NCBI RefSeq assembly: GCF_023515955.1 | Contig: NZ_CP097322.1 | Location: 4,202,501 to 4,266,500, forward strand | Reading direction: 5' to 3' | Length of the DNA stretch: 64,000 bases | From: Streptomyces sp. RerS4 | Lineage (GTDB): Bacteria; Actinomycetota; Actinomycetes; Streptomycetales; Streptomycetaceae | In this document: in pieces, positions 18,948 to 29,966 of the stretch | How the letters are laid out: each line of letters opens with the position of its first letter | How positions within the stretch are numbered: position 1 is the first letter of the stretch | Notes under the pieces: model-generated | The model's database searches: none | What the model saw: only the letters and a program-made list of their open reading frames with translations | Told to the model about the DNA's origin: nothing | Program-made: the position numbers and the translations under genes

Positions 18948-19619
18948 GTGCAGAAGTTCGCCACCACCGCCCCGATCGCCGCCGTCCTCGACATCCCCGC
19001 CGGCCGGATCCGTCTCATCGCCGCCGACCGGGCCGACGCCACCGTCGAGGTCCTGCCCGCCGACGCCTCCAAGAACCGCGACGTCAAGGCGGCCCAGGAG
19101 GTCACCGTCGACTACACCGACGGCGTCCTGCGCGTCGAGGCCGCCGAGGCCAAGAGCCGCGTCCTGGGCCACCCCGGATCCGTCGAGGTCACCGTCCAGC
19201 TCCCCGCCGGGTCCGACGTCCGGGCCAAGGCCGCCGACGCCGAACTGCGCGGCGTCGGACGCCTCGGCGACGTCACCTTCGAGGCCGCCCGAGCCGCCGT
19301 CAAGCTCGACGAGACCGCGGGCGCCCACCTCACCCTCCAGGCCGGCGACATCACCCTCGGCCGCCTCGGCGGCCCCGCCGAGATCCGCACGCAGAAGGGC
19401 GACCTCCGCGTCGACGAGGCCGTACGCGGCGCCGTCGTCCTGCGCACCGAATCCGGCGACATCACCATCGGCGCCGCCCGCGGCGTCTCCGCCACCCTCG
19501 ACGCCGGCACCTCCTACGGCCGCATCCACAACGCACTCCGGAACGCCGAAGGCGCCGACGCCGGCCTCACCCTCCACGCCACCACCGCCTACGGCGACAT
19601 CACCGCCCGCAGCAACTGA
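18948..19619 (+). CDS. DUF4097 family beta-strand repeat protein
   Basis: 223 residues from GTG 18948, chosen because GAAGGAG lies 6 nt upstream; an ATG at 18933 would add five residues but has no ribosome site. The sequence is a series of short beta strands with Gly/Asp turns (for example GDITLGRLGGPAEIRTQKGDLRV, ESGDITIGAARG, AYGDITARSN), the DUF4097 right-handed beta-helix-like adhesin fold. No signal peptide or membrane anchor, so it is probably cytoplasmic. Downstream of, and divergent from, the MarR-type regulator, and followed after 48 bp by a serine hydrolase. Function unknown. Confidence 0.85.
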   Translation: MQKFATTAPIAAVLDIPAGRIRLIAADRADATVEVLPADASKNRDVKAAQEVTVDYTDGVLRVEAAEAKSRVLGHPGSVEVTVQLPAGSDVRAKAADAELRGVGRLGDVTFEAARAAVKLDETAGAHLTLQAGDITLGRLGGPAEIRTQKGDLRVDEAVRGAVVLRTESGDITIGAARGVSATLDAGTSYGRIHNALRNAEGADAGLTLHATTAYGDITARSN

Positions 19620-19667
19620 CGACACGACCCGACCCGTACCCGTACCCACCCCAAAGGAGCGACCGTC

Positions 19668-20792
19668 ATGACCGACATCCACACCGCCGACCTGACCACC
19701 ACCGGGCCGGACCGCCCGGAACTGCACCAGGCCGTCCAGGCGTTCGTCGACGCCGGCTTCGCCGGGATCCAGCTGCGCGTGCACGACGAGCGGGGCGAGT
19801 GGGTCGGCAGCGCCGGGGTGCGCGAGCTGGGCGGGAGCGACAGGCCGTCGACGGACGGACGGTTCTGGGCGGGCAGCGTCGTCAAGACCTTCACCGCGAC
19901 CGCCGTGCTGCAACTGGTGGCCGAGGAACGGCTGGCACTCGACGCCCCGGTGGCCGACCACCTGCCCGAACTGGCCGGGCTGGACCCCCGCGTCACGGTG
20001 CGGATGCTGCTCCAACACACCAGCGGGCTGTTCAACTACACCGGCGAGTACTTCGAAGACGGAACGATCGTGCCCGGCATCCCCGCCACCGGCAAGGAGT
20101 GGGTCGACAACCGGCTGCGCACCTACGAGCCGCAGGAACTCATACGGCTCGCGCTGTCCAAGCCGGCGCGGTTCGAGCCGGGGACGGGCTTCGGCTACTC
20201 CAACACCAACTACACGCTGGCCGCGCTGCTGATCGAGGCGGTCGCCGGCCGCTCGTACGGCGAGGAGATGCGGCGGCGCGTCCTGGAGCCGCTCGGGCTA
20301 CGGGACACCGTGCTCGCCGGCGCCGTCACGGACCTCCCCGAGCCGCACGCCCACGGCTACTACCGCTACCAGGACGGCGAAGAGTGGAAGGTGGTCGACG
20401 TCTCCCGCCAGAACCTCACCATGCTCCTCGGCGCCGGCGGCCTCATCTCCACCACCCGCGACCTCCACACATTCTTCGCCGCGCTGAACTCCGGCACGCT
20501 CCTGCCGCCCGCGCTCCTCGCCGAGATGCGCAAGCCGTACGGGGAGCTCGGCTACGGCCTCGGCCTGTTCGTCCAGGACCTCGGCCCGGACGCCGGCACC
20601 GTCTACCACCACAACGGCGGCGCCCCCGGCGGCTACGGAGCCCTCATGTACAGCACCCCCGACGGCAGCAGGACCCTCACCGCCGGCATGACCACCGGTG
20701 ACGCCGACATCAACCCGGCGGAAGTCTTCCCCCAGGCCTTGGCCAGGCTCGTCGAGGACGTCTTCGGGGCCTCAGCCCGCCGCGCGCGGTAG
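19668..20792 (+). CDS. Serine hydrolase of the beta-lactamase/penicillin-binding superfamily
   Basis: 374 residues, class C/esterase-type fold. Seen: the SxxK motif SVVK (Ser70, Lys73), the YxN motif in FGYSNTNY, and HNGG near residue 322 in place of the KTG triad. These make an active acyl-serine enzyme likely. There is no signal peptide, unlike secreted D,D-peptidases, so a cytoplasmic esterase or peptidase role is more likely than cell-wall work. ATG with AAAGGAG upstream. Its 3' end overlaps the convergent CocE gene by 21 bp. Substrate unknown. Confidence 0.88.
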   Translation: MTDIHTADLTTTGPDRPELHQAVQAFVDAGFAGIQLRVHDERGEWVGSAGVRELGGSDRPSTDGRFWAGSVVKTFTATAVLQLVAEERLALDAPVADHLPELAGLDPRVTVRMLLQHTSGLFNYTGEYFEDGTIVPGIPATGKEWVDNRLRTYEPQELIRLALSKPARFEPGTGFGYSNTNYTLAALLIEAVAGRSYGEEMRRRVLEPLGLRDTVLAGAVTDLPEPHAHGYYRYQDGEEWKVVDVSRQNLTMLLGAGGLISTTRDLHTFFAALNSGTLLPPALLAEMRKPYGELGYGLGLFVQDLGPDAGTVYHHNGGAPGGYGALMYSTPDGSRTLTAGMTTGDADINPAEVFPQALARLVEDVFGASARRAR

Positions 20793-22775
20793 GCGGCGCT
20801 CCCAAGTGCGGTGGAAGAGGACTTCCTCGCCCTCGCGGCAGACGACCTCGTTGGAGGTGAGGAAGCCGCCCTCGTCGCAGGTGATCTCCGAGCGGGTTTC
20901 CACGCGGGCGTCCCAGGCGTCCTCCGGGCGGTGCAGGCGGATGCGCCACTCGGAACGGGTCCGGGCGGACAGGGCGTCGCCGTCGCGGATCTCGTAGACC
21001 TCCGTCGCGTCCTCCGCGTACTCCAGCCCGTCCGGGTACGCGCGCGTGCCGCCGTATCGGGGGTCGACCTCCAGGCGCCAGGTCCCGCGCGCCACGTCCC
21101 GTACGACGAGCCGCTCCGGACGCGGCTCGTCCAGGGTCTCCGGGAAGACCACACCCAGCGGCTCCGCCTGTTCGGGCGCCTCGAAGACGATGCCGGACGG
21201 GGCGGCGGAGCCCGACCGCACCGGCAGCTCCAGCGTGCTGCCCGTCGGGTCCAGGGTCCAGCCGGCCTCCGAGCCCGCGCGGGGCCAGATCCACGGCCAG
21301 TACGCCGAGGACAGCGCCAGCCGGATCCGGTGTCCGGGCGGGAAGGCGTGCCCGATGCCGGTCAGCTCGAAGGTGACGTCCTCGTACGCGCCCACCGGCC
21401 ACGGCAGCGCCCGGTCCCGCCCCCGCCGGGCCGACAGGTTCAGCGCGCCCCGCGTGACCAGCGTCGAGGCCCCGTCGGGGGCGACGTCGCACAGCCGGGC
21501 CACGACCTGCCCGTACGGGACGTCCAGCCGCAGCCGCAGCGTCACCGCCGGCCGGCCCAGGATCTCCACCGGCTCCCCGGCCGGCACCGGGAACTCGAAG
21601 CACGCCGACTTCGCGTCCTCCTCGCGCTGGTCCGGAGGCAGGTCGGCCTCGTTGCCGAAGGGGCAGAACCGCCCCGCGTCCAGCCCGGTGTGCTGCGGCG
21701 AGGCGACGAGCACCGGCGCGCCCTGGAGCCCGTACGAGACGGGGACCACCGACGGCGACGGCCAGGCCCGCTCCCCGACCCAGCGGCCCTCCATGCGCTC
21801 GTACACGGTGGCGGGACGGTGCGACTCGCTGATCCAGGCGCGCAGCAGCGGCTCGTCCATGACGCCGTTGTCGTCGCCGCGCAGCCAGTGGTCCCACCAG
21901 CGCAGCGTCTCCTGGAGGAAGCCGATCGCCGGGCCCGGCGGCAGTTCCCGGTCGGGGTACTGGTGCGCCCACGGTCCGATCAGCCCGCGCACCCGGCCGG
22001 CGGGCAGGGCGGACACCAGCCGCAACACGGTGTCGCGGTACGGGTCGTGCCAGCCGCCCACCGCGAGGACCGCCGCGCGGATCGCCCCGTAGTCCTCGCA
22101 GACGCTGCCGTGGCGCCAGTAGTCGTCCCGGGTCTGGTGCGAGAGCCAGGTGTGGATCAGCGGCTCCATGCCCTCCAGCCGCTCCAGCCACATCGCACGC
22201 CAGCCGTCGCCGGCGTAGCGGGGGTCCGGCGGGCGGGAGGTGAAGGCCAGCAGGGTCGCGGCCCACGCGTGCGTGTCCACGGCGAGGACCGAGCCGCCCA
22301 TGGAGTGCACGTCGTTGTCGTAGCGGTCGTCGCTGGAGCAGACCGTGACGACGGCCTTCAGCGCGGGCGGGGCGAGGGCGGCGATCTGGAGGCTGTTGAA
22401 GCCGCCCCAGGAGATGCCGAACATCCCCACCGCGCCCGTGCACCACGGCTGCCCCGCCAGCCACTCCACCACCGCGACCCCGTCGGCCAGTTCCCGCGCG
22501 TCGTACTCGTCGCCCGGCCGGCCCCCGCTGTTGCCGTGGCCGCGTACGTCGACCCGTACGGAGGCGTAGCCGTGCCCGGCGTACCAGGGGTGGCGCTGGG
22601 CGTCGCGCGGGGCGGTCCAGTCGGTCAGCCGGTAGGGGAGGTACTCCAGGAGAGCCGGAACGGGCTCGTCCGTGACGGGGCGCCAGATCCGGGCGTACAG
22701 CTCGACGCCGTCCGGCATGGGAATCCGGACGTCCTCGTGGGTGGTCGCGTACGGGAACGCGGTACGGATGATCAT
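20772..22775 (-). CDS. CocE/NonD family alpha/beta hydrolase (X-Pro dipeptidyl-peptidase-like)
   Basis: 667 residues. The N-terminal alpha/beta hydrolase domain carries the nucleophile elbow GISWGG (Ser122), the Asp region GGWHDPYRD and the His in GPWAHQYP, giving a complete S15-family triad. The C-terminal 250 residues form the jelly-roll domain typical of CocE/PepX proteins (ARLCDVAPDGAS, LALSSAYWPWIWP). No signal peptide. The family includes cocaine esterase and glutaryl-acylases; substrate cannot be inferred. ATG at 22775. Confidence 0.9.
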   Translation of the reverse strand: MIIRTAFPYATTHEDVRIPMPDGVELYARIWRPVTDEPVPALLEYLPYRLTDWTAPRDAQRHPWYAGHGYASVRVDVRGHGNSGGRPGDEYDARELADGVAVVEWLAGQPWCTGAVGMFGISWGGFNSLQIAALAPPALKAVVTVCSSDDRYDNDVHSMGGSVLAVDTHAWAATLLAFTSRPPDPRYAGDGWRAMWLERLEGMEPLIHTWLSHQTRDDYWRHGSVCEDYGAIRAAVLAVGGWHDPYRDTVLRLVSALPAGRVRGLIGPWAHQYPDRELPPGPAIGFLQETLRWWDHWLRGDDNGVMDEPLLRAWISESHRPATVYERMEGRWVGERAWPSPSVVPVSYGLQGAPVLVASPQHTGLDAGRFCPFGNEADLPPDQREEDAKSACFEFPVPAGEPVEILGRPAVTLRLRLDVPYGQVVARLCDVAPDGASTLVTRGALNLSARRGRDRALPWPVGAYEDVTFELTGIGHAFPPGHRIRLALSSAYWPWIWPRAGSEAGWTLDPTGSTLELPVRSGSAAPSGIVFEAPEQAEPLGVVFPETLDEPRPERLVVRDVARGTWRLEVDPRYGGTRAYPDGLEYAEDATEVYEIRDGDALSARTRSEWRIRLHRPEDAWDARVETRSEITCDEGGFLTSNEVVCREGEEVLFHRTWERRLPRAAG

Positions 22776-22950
22776 CGGAGTGGGGTCACGGTTCTGGACA
22801 AAACGTATTCTCCGGTTGTTTCGGCTTCCTCAGAACATACCGGTGCGCATCGGGCGATGCGCGCGTGGCGGGCGGGCAGGCGCTCTGCGTGATCGAAAAC
22901 AGACCCGATACGCTGGCTTGAGTGATGGCAGCGACACATCGACAATCCAT

Positions 22951-22974
22951 GTGATCGTCAGCGTGATCGTCAGC
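22951..22974 (+). repeat. Tandem 12-bp repeat upstream of polyprenyl synthase
   Basis: GTGATCGTCAGC occurs twice in perfect tandem (22951-22962, 22963-22974), ending 17 bp before the GTG start and just upstream of the ribosome site. It may be a regulator site or a simple duplication. Confidence 0.75.
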
Positions 22975-22991
22975 AGACAGGAGTACCCCTC

Positions 22992-24002
22992 GTGACCGTC
23001 GTCGGGCCGTTCGGACTGAGCGTGCGGGACCAGGCTCTTGAGACCGATGTCCAGGCCGGACTGGCCGCCGTCGAGGCGGGTCTGCTGGAGGCCACCAAGA
23101 GCGAAGTCCCCTTCATCACCGAGGCCGCGCAGCACCTCGTGCGGGCCGGCGGCAAGCGGTTCCGCCCGCTGCTGGTGATGCTCGCCTCCCGCTTCGGCGA
23201 CCCCTACGCGCCGGGCATCGTGCCGTCGGCCGTCGTGGTGGAGCTGACCCACCTGGCCACGCTGTACCACGACGACGTCATGGACGAGGCGGACGTACGC
23301 CGCGGGGTGGACAGCGCGAACGCCCGCTGGGGCAACTCCGTCGCCGTCCTGACGGGTGACTTCCTCTTCGCCCGCGCCTCGCACATCCTCGCCGACCTCG
23401 GGCCGGAGGCCGTACGCATCCAGGCCGAGGCCTTCGAGCGGCTGGTGACCGGCCAGATCCTGGAGACCGCCGGCCCGCGCGACGGCCGCGACCCCGTCGC
23501 CCACTACCTCGACGTCATCGCCGGCAAGACCGGCTCGCTGATCGCGGTGTCCGGCCGCTTCGGCGCGCTGATGTCCGGCGCCGACGAGGCCGTCGTCGAC
23601 ATCCTCACCCAGTACGGGGAGCGCCTCGGCACCGCCTTCCAGCTCGCCGACGACGTCCTCGACATCGCGTCCGACTCGCACGAGTCCGGCAAGACCCCCG
23701 GCACCGACCTGCGCGAGGGCATCCCGACGCTGCCCGTGCTGCGGCTGCGGGAGATGGCCGAGCGCGACGGCCGCGAGGAGGACCTGGAGCTCGTACGCCT
23801 CCTGGACGGCGACCTGAGCGACGACGCCCTGCACGCCGACGTGCTCGCCCGACTGCGGGTGCACCCGGCGCTGGAACAGGCCCGCCGCGACACCGTCCGC
23901 TACGCCGAGGACGCGCGCGCCATGCTCGCCCCGCTGCCGGACTGCTTCGCGAAGTCCGCGCTGGAGGAGCTGTGCGACGCGGTGGTCCACCGCGCAGGCT
24001 AG
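22992..24002 (+). CDS. Trans-polyprenyl diphosphate synthase (probably for the menaquinone side chain)
   Basis: 336 residues. Seen: GGKRFRPLL, the first Asp-rich motif DDVMD (Asp94-Asp98) followed by RRG, GDFLFARAS, GKTGSL, and the second Asp-rich motif in FQLADDVLD (Asp220-Asp224). The family condenses isopentenyl diphosphate into long all-trans chains. Small residues rather than aromatics just before the first motif suit a long-chain product; heptaprenyl to nonaprenyl for menaquinone is likely in a nuo neighbourhood, but chain length is inference. GTG at 22992 preceded by CAGGAG. Confidence 0.92.
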   Translation: MTVVGPFGLSVRDQALETDVQAGLAAVEAGLLEATKSEVPFITEAAQHLVRAGGKRFRPLLVMLASRFGDPYAPGIVPSAVVVELTHLATLYHDDVMDEADVRRGVDSANARWGNSVAVLTGDFLFARASHILADLGPEAVRIQAEAFERLVTGQILETAGPRDGRDPVAHYLDVIAGKTGSLIAVSGRFGALMSGADEAVVDILTQYGERLGTAFQLADDVLDIASDSHESGKTPGTDLREGIPTLPVLRLREMAERDGREEDLELVRLLDGDLSDDALHADVLARLRVHPALEQARRDTVRYAEDARAMLAPLPDCFAKSALEELCDAVVHRAG

Positions 24003-24014
24003 AGACCAGTGGAC

Positions 24015-24062
24015 AGGGCCCTTCCGTCCCGCGACCCCTACGGGTCGCCGGGGGAGGGGCCT
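24015..24062 (+). terminator. Terminator after polyprenyl synthase
   Basis: Core stem 24031-24037 with 24042-24048 (7 bp, CTAC loop) inside an outer AGGGCCC/GGGGCCT pairing, followed by CTTTCC. Twelve bp after the stop codon. Confidence 0.65.
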
Positions 24063-24221
24063 TTCCGTGTCATCCCACGGTCGTACACGGAGTTGATTCC
24101 GGGGACTGACGCCCCGAGCCGTCCGATTTGGTCAGATGGAGCCATCGAACCCCACCGGATCGGGTGAGCGCGGCGACACGGGGGTCGCCGCCGCCGTACA
24201 CACAGAGGGCAGGGCACTGAC

Positions 24222-25421
24222 ATGGCAGCGAACACGAAGACCTCGCGCAAGGCCGCACGGTACGCCGTACCGGTCGCGGTGGCGGGCGTCGCCGCGGCGA
24301 CCGTGGCGATGGTCCCGGCCTTCGCCAACGCCGGGAACCCGGACCTGCCCAAGGTGACGGCGCAGCAGCTCATCGAGAAGGTCGCGGCGTCCGAGACCGA
24401 GCAGCTCTCCGGCACCGCCAAGATCAGCACGGACCTCGGCCTGCCCAAGCTCGCCACCGGCCTGCTCGGCGGCGGCGGGGTGGCCGGCGGCTCGGCCGAC
24501 CCGCAGGACAAGATCGCGCAGCTGGCGAACGGCACGCACACCTTCCGCGTCGCGGCCGACGGCCCGGACCGCCAGAAGCTGACCTTCCTCGACGGCAAGG
24601 ACGAGTACACCCTCGTCCACAACGGCGCCGACGTGTGGGGCTACGACTCGAAGTCCAACGAGGCCTTCCACGAGAAGGAGCCCCAGGGCGCCGACAAGGG
24701 CCGCGAGCACAAGACGGGCGACCGCGTCGGCTCCCCGCAGCAGTTGGCCCAGGACATCATCAAGCAGGCCGGTCCCACCACCGACATCAGCGTGGGCGAC
24801 ACCGCGCAGGTCGCCGGGCGGAACGCCTACCAGCTGGTCCTGAAGCCGAAGCAGAGCGGCTCCACCGTCGGCTCGGTCCAGATCGCCGTCGACGCAGAGA
24901 ACGGCGTGCCGCTGCGGGTCCAGCTGCTGTCCAGCCAGGGTGGAAAGCCGATCGTGGACGCGGGCTTCACCCAGGTGAGCTTCGCCAAGCCGGCCGCCGA
25001 CACCTTCACCTTCACCCCGCCCAAGGGCGCCAAGGTGACCGAGGGCTCCGACGCGAAGGGCAAGGGCCAGGGCCACGACAAGGAGTTCAAGGCGCTGGAG
25101 TCCTTCCCGGGCTTCGACGCGCTGACGGGTGGCGCGGGCGACAAGGGCGAGGTCACGCCGCTGGGCGAGGGCTGGGCCACCGTCGCGCGCATCGACACGG
25201 GCGCCGGCAAGAACCTGAAGGAGCTGGAGAACGACAAGGACGCCCCCAAGGAGGCCAAGCAGTTCCTGAACTCCCTGGGCGAGAAGGTCACCGGGAAGTT
25301 CGGCGAGGGCCGGATCCTGTCCACCCGCCTGGTCAACGCGCTGATCACCGACGACGGCAAGGTCTACGTCGGCGCGGTCACCAAGGACCAGCTGGTGAAG
25401 ACGGCGGACGCCGCGAAGTAA
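24222..25421 (+). CDS. LolA-like/DUF2092 membrane-anchored protein
   Basis: 399 residues. The N-terminus has Arg/Lys residues then a hydrophobic stretch (YAVPVAVAGVAAATVAMVPAF, about residues 14-34), a signal peptide or anchor. The exported part resembles the LolA/LppX-type lipoprotein-carrier fold (AQQLIEKVAASETEQLSGTAKI, HTFRVAADGPDRQKLTFLDG, DVWGYDSKSNEAFH). Gram-positives have no outer membrane, so a lipid- or lipoprotein-binding role at the cell surface is inference. ATG with GAGGGCAGGG upstream; monocistronic, terminated 20 bp downstream. Confidence 0.8.
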   Translation: MAANTKTSRKAARYAVPVAVAGVAAATVAMVPAFANAGNPDLPKVTAQQLIEKVAASETEQLSGTAKISTDLGLPKLATGLLGGGGVAGGSADPQDKIAQLANGTHTFRVAADGPDRQKLTFLDGKDEYTLVHNGADVWGYDSKSNEAFHEKEPQGADKGREHKTGDRVGSPQQLAQDIIKQAGPTTDISVGDTAQVAGRNAYQLVLKPKQSGSTVGSVQIAVDAENGVPLRVQLLSSQGGKPIVDAGFTQVSFAKPAADTFTFTPPKGAKVTEGSDAKGKGQGHDKEFKALESFPGFDALTGGAGDKGEVTPLGEGWATVARIDTGAGKNLKELENDKDAPKEAKQFLNSLGEKVTGKFGEGRILSTRLVNALITDDGKVYVGAVTKDQLVKTADAAK

Positions 25422-25441
25422 CCGCAGCGCGCCCACCGCGT

Positions 25442-25481
25442 CCAAGGGTGGCCCGGGACCTGTGCCCTGGGCCACCCTTGG
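25442..25481 (+). terminator. Terminator after the LolA-like gene
   Basis: Perfect 13-bp stem (25442-25454 with 25469-25481), 14-nt loop, then CCCGTTTCCC. Confidence 0.82.
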
Positions 25482-25497
25482 CCCGTTTCCCCCCTGC

Positions 25498-25517
25498 GTA
25501 CAGCGCGGCCGCTGTAC
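25498..25517. promoter_or_regulatory. 20-bp inverted repeat over the promoter of the RHH/Fic-like pair
   Basis: GTACAGCG-N4-CGCTGTAC has perfect 8-bp arms and overlaps a possible -10 box TACCGT (25515-25520), 8 bp before the ATG at 25528. The -10 spacing would allow a leaderless transcript. Position and symmetry fit autorepression by the ribbon-helix-helix protein encoded next. Confidence 0.6.
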
Positions 25518-25527
25518 CGTGAGGGCC

Positions 25528-25731
25528 ATGTCGAGACACGTCACCATCCGCCTGGACGAAGAGTTCCACGAACGCCTCAAGGCGCGCGCGGCGGCGCTGG
25601 GCACGACGGTCACCGCGCTGATCACCGAGGTCACCGAACGCGAGCTGGACGAGGACCGCAGGTCCTTCCTGTCCGGCATCGAGGAGTTCGCCGACCACTG
25701 GGGCTACTTCCAGGAGCGGTTCGGCAATTGA
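25528..25731 (+). CDS. Ribbon-helix-helix (CopG/Arc-type) protein, probable antitoxin
   Basis: 67 residues. MSRHVTIRLDEEFHERLKAR then AAALGTTVTALITEVTERELDED matches the ribbon-helix-helix fold: one beta strand, then two helices with the conserved turn. The C-terminal 20 acidic/aromatic residues could wrap a partner toxin. The start ATG 25528 is preferred to an upstream ATG at 25462 because the protein begins with the DNA-binding strand. TTGA overlap with the next gene (stop 25729-25731). Confidence 0.82.
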   Translation: MSRHVTIRLDEEFHERLKARAAALGTTVTALITEVTERELDEDRRSFLSGIEEFADHWGYFQERFGN

Positions 25732-26144
25732 AGATCACCATGGAATGGGCCTGGACCGCCCTGGCCCACCACCTGCCGTCGGATCCCGCCGTCTGGGACC
25801 CCTCCGGGGTGGCCGCCGCCGTCGCCCGCCACCAGAACGACCTGGTGCTGGTGCCCGAGCAGCCCGCCCCCGACACCGCCTGGCGGGCGGCCGCCTTCCT
25901 GCACACGCTCGCCGTCTGCCCGGCGCTCGAATCCCCGATGAACGAGTTCTACGCGGCCGCCGCGACCCGCTCGTACCTGCGGGTGGCCGGCGCGAAGCAG
26001 CTGCCCTCGCCCGAGGAACTGGGCGATCTGGTCGAGGCCGCGAAGCGGGGCCGCGCGGACGTCGCGGCGGTCGCCGAGGAGCTGCGCGCCCGCATCCAGG
26101 AACCCCTGCCCGCCTCGCTGCGCTCCGCCGCGGAGGACGCGTAG
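25728..26144 (+). CDS. Fic/Doc-like toxin component with degenerate active-site motif
   Basis: 138 residues from TTG 25728 (overlapping the antitoxin stop) or 134 from ATG 25740. The helical layout VAAAVARHQNDLVLVPEQPAP, AWRAAAFLHTLAVCPALES, NEFYAAAATRSYLRVAG follows Doc/Fic proteins, in which the first segment is followed by the H-P-F-x-D/E-G-N motif helix. Here that motif reads CPALESPMNEF: the catalytic His and the GN(G/K)R anion hole are absent. Similar Streptomyces genes are often labelled Fic-family toxin components. It is therefore either inactive as an AMP/phospho-transferase or uses other chemistry. Assignment is by overall pattern, so moderate. Confidence 0.62.
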   Translation: MKITMEWAWTALAHHLPSDPAVWDPSGVAAAVARHQNDLVLVPEQPAPDTAWRAAAFLHTLAVCPALESPMNEFYAAAATRSYLRVAGAKQLPSPEELGDLVEAAKRGRADVAAVAEELRARIQEPLPASLRSAAEDA

Positions 26145-26166
26145 AACTCGGTCGGGTCGAACCGGA

Positions 26167-27597
<1,431 letters not shown>

Positions 27598-27647
27598 TCA
27601 AGACCACAATCCGGGCAGGGTAGTTCGAAAAACGGACGGAAAACGGA

Positions 27648-27682
27648 CGATCCCCGGTACGAGTGGTTCGTACCGGGGATCG
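27648..27682 (-). terminator. Terminator after rarD
   Basis: Perfect 15-bp stem (27648-27662 with 27668-27682), 5-nt loop; on the minus strand it is followed by a T-rich stretch (TCCGTTTTCCG, then TTTTTCG). A strong intrinsic terminator 20 bp past the rarD stop. Confidence 0.88.
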
Positions 27683-27701
27683 AGGGGGAAAAGGGGCGCC
27701 G

Positions 27702-28708
27702 CTACGCCGGCTCGCGCGCCGGGGAAGTGGGAGTCGAGGCGGGAGCCGAGCCGGGAACGGAAGCGCCGGCGGCGGCGCGGCGACGCCGGCGGCCGCGGCG
27801 GCGGCCTCCGCGAGGCGCAGCCGCGAGCGCCGGGCCGTCCGCAGCGCGTCCCAGGTCAGGAGCACCAGCGCGACCCAGACCAGCGAGAAGCCCGCCCACC
27901 GCTCCGGCGGCATCGCCTCGTGGAAGTACAGCACCCCGAGCGCGAACTGGAACACCGGCGCCATGTACTGGAGCAGCCCCAGCGTGGACAGCGGGACGCG
28001 GATCGCGGCGGCCCCGAAGAACACCAGCGGGATCGCCGTGACCAGACCGGTGGCGGCCAGCAGGGCGGAGTGCCCGAGGCCCTGCGAGGTGAAGGTGGAC
28101 TGGCCCTGGACGCCCAGCCACAGCAGGTAGCCGAGGGCGGGCGGGAAGAGCAGCGCCGTCTCGGCGGTCAGCGACTCCAGCCCGCCCATGTCCAGCTTCT
28201 TCTTGATCAGGCCGTACGCGGCGAAGGAGAAGGCCAGCACCAGCGAGATCCACGGCGGTCGCCCGTACCCGATGGCGAGGACGACCACGGCGGACGCGCC
28301 GATCCCGACGGCCGCCCACTGGGCCTTGCGCAGCCGCTCGCCGAGCAGCAGGACGCCGATCGCGATGGTGACGAGCGGGTTGATGAAGTAGCCGAGGCTG
28401 GCCTCCACCACGTGTCCGTTGTTGACCGACCAGATGTAGAGGCCCCAGTTCACGCTGATCACGGACGCGGCGAGCGCCGTCAGCCCGAGCTTGCGCGGCT
28501 GCCGCACCAGCTCGACGATCCAGCTCCAGCGGCGCAGCGCCAGCAGCGCGATCCCGACCACGGCGAGGGACCACACCATGCGGTGGGCCAGGATCTCGAT
28601 CGCGCCGGAGGGTATGAGCAGCGGCCAGAAGAGGGGTACGAGCCCCCACAGCCCGTACGCGCCGAATCCGTAGAGCAAACCCGTGCGGTGCTCGTTGTCT
28701 GCCTTCAC
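27702..28708 (-). CDS. rarD: EamA-family transporter RarD (C-terminal tail frameshifted as read)
   Basis: Ten-helix drug/metabolite transporter superfamily protein. Seen: GLLYGFGAYGLWGLVPLFWP, EILAHRMVWSL, SVNWGLYIWSVNNGHVVEASLGYFINPL and a second EamA repeat with FSFAAYGLIKKK. GTG 28708 is preferred to the upstream GTG 28741 because GGAGG lies 6 nt before it. After WDALRTARRSRLRLAEAAAAAA the Ala/Pro-rich tail runs on without a stop into the aminopeptidase gene. One added base near 27760-27780 restores the frame that ends SPAREPA at TAG 27702-27704. The transport core is intact, so the indel is probably a consensus error. Substrate unknown (family linked to chloramphenicol sensitivity). Confidence 0.88.
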
Positions 28709-28842
28709 GGGCCCTCCAGCGCGACTTCCAGCCAATTTCACAACCTCACGACCGTAGCGCCGCCCGCCCGCGATGTCATGCCCGTTTGAGGGAGATACTC
28801 ATGACACCTGGTGGACCGGATGGTGAAGCCCTTCTACGACGT

Positions 28843-28877
28843 CAAGCCCGGACCCCCTGGAAGGGGATCCGGGCTTG
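28843..28877 (-). terminator. Terminator after korB
   Basis: 10-bp stem (28843-28852 with 28868-28877) extended by 4 G-C pairs after a bulged A, 6-nt loop; 22 bp past the korB stop. Confidence 0.75.
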
Positions 28878-28898
28878 GTCCGGTCGGCGACGGGTCAC

Positions 28899-29958
<1,060 letters not shown>

Positions 29959-29966
<8 letters not shown>

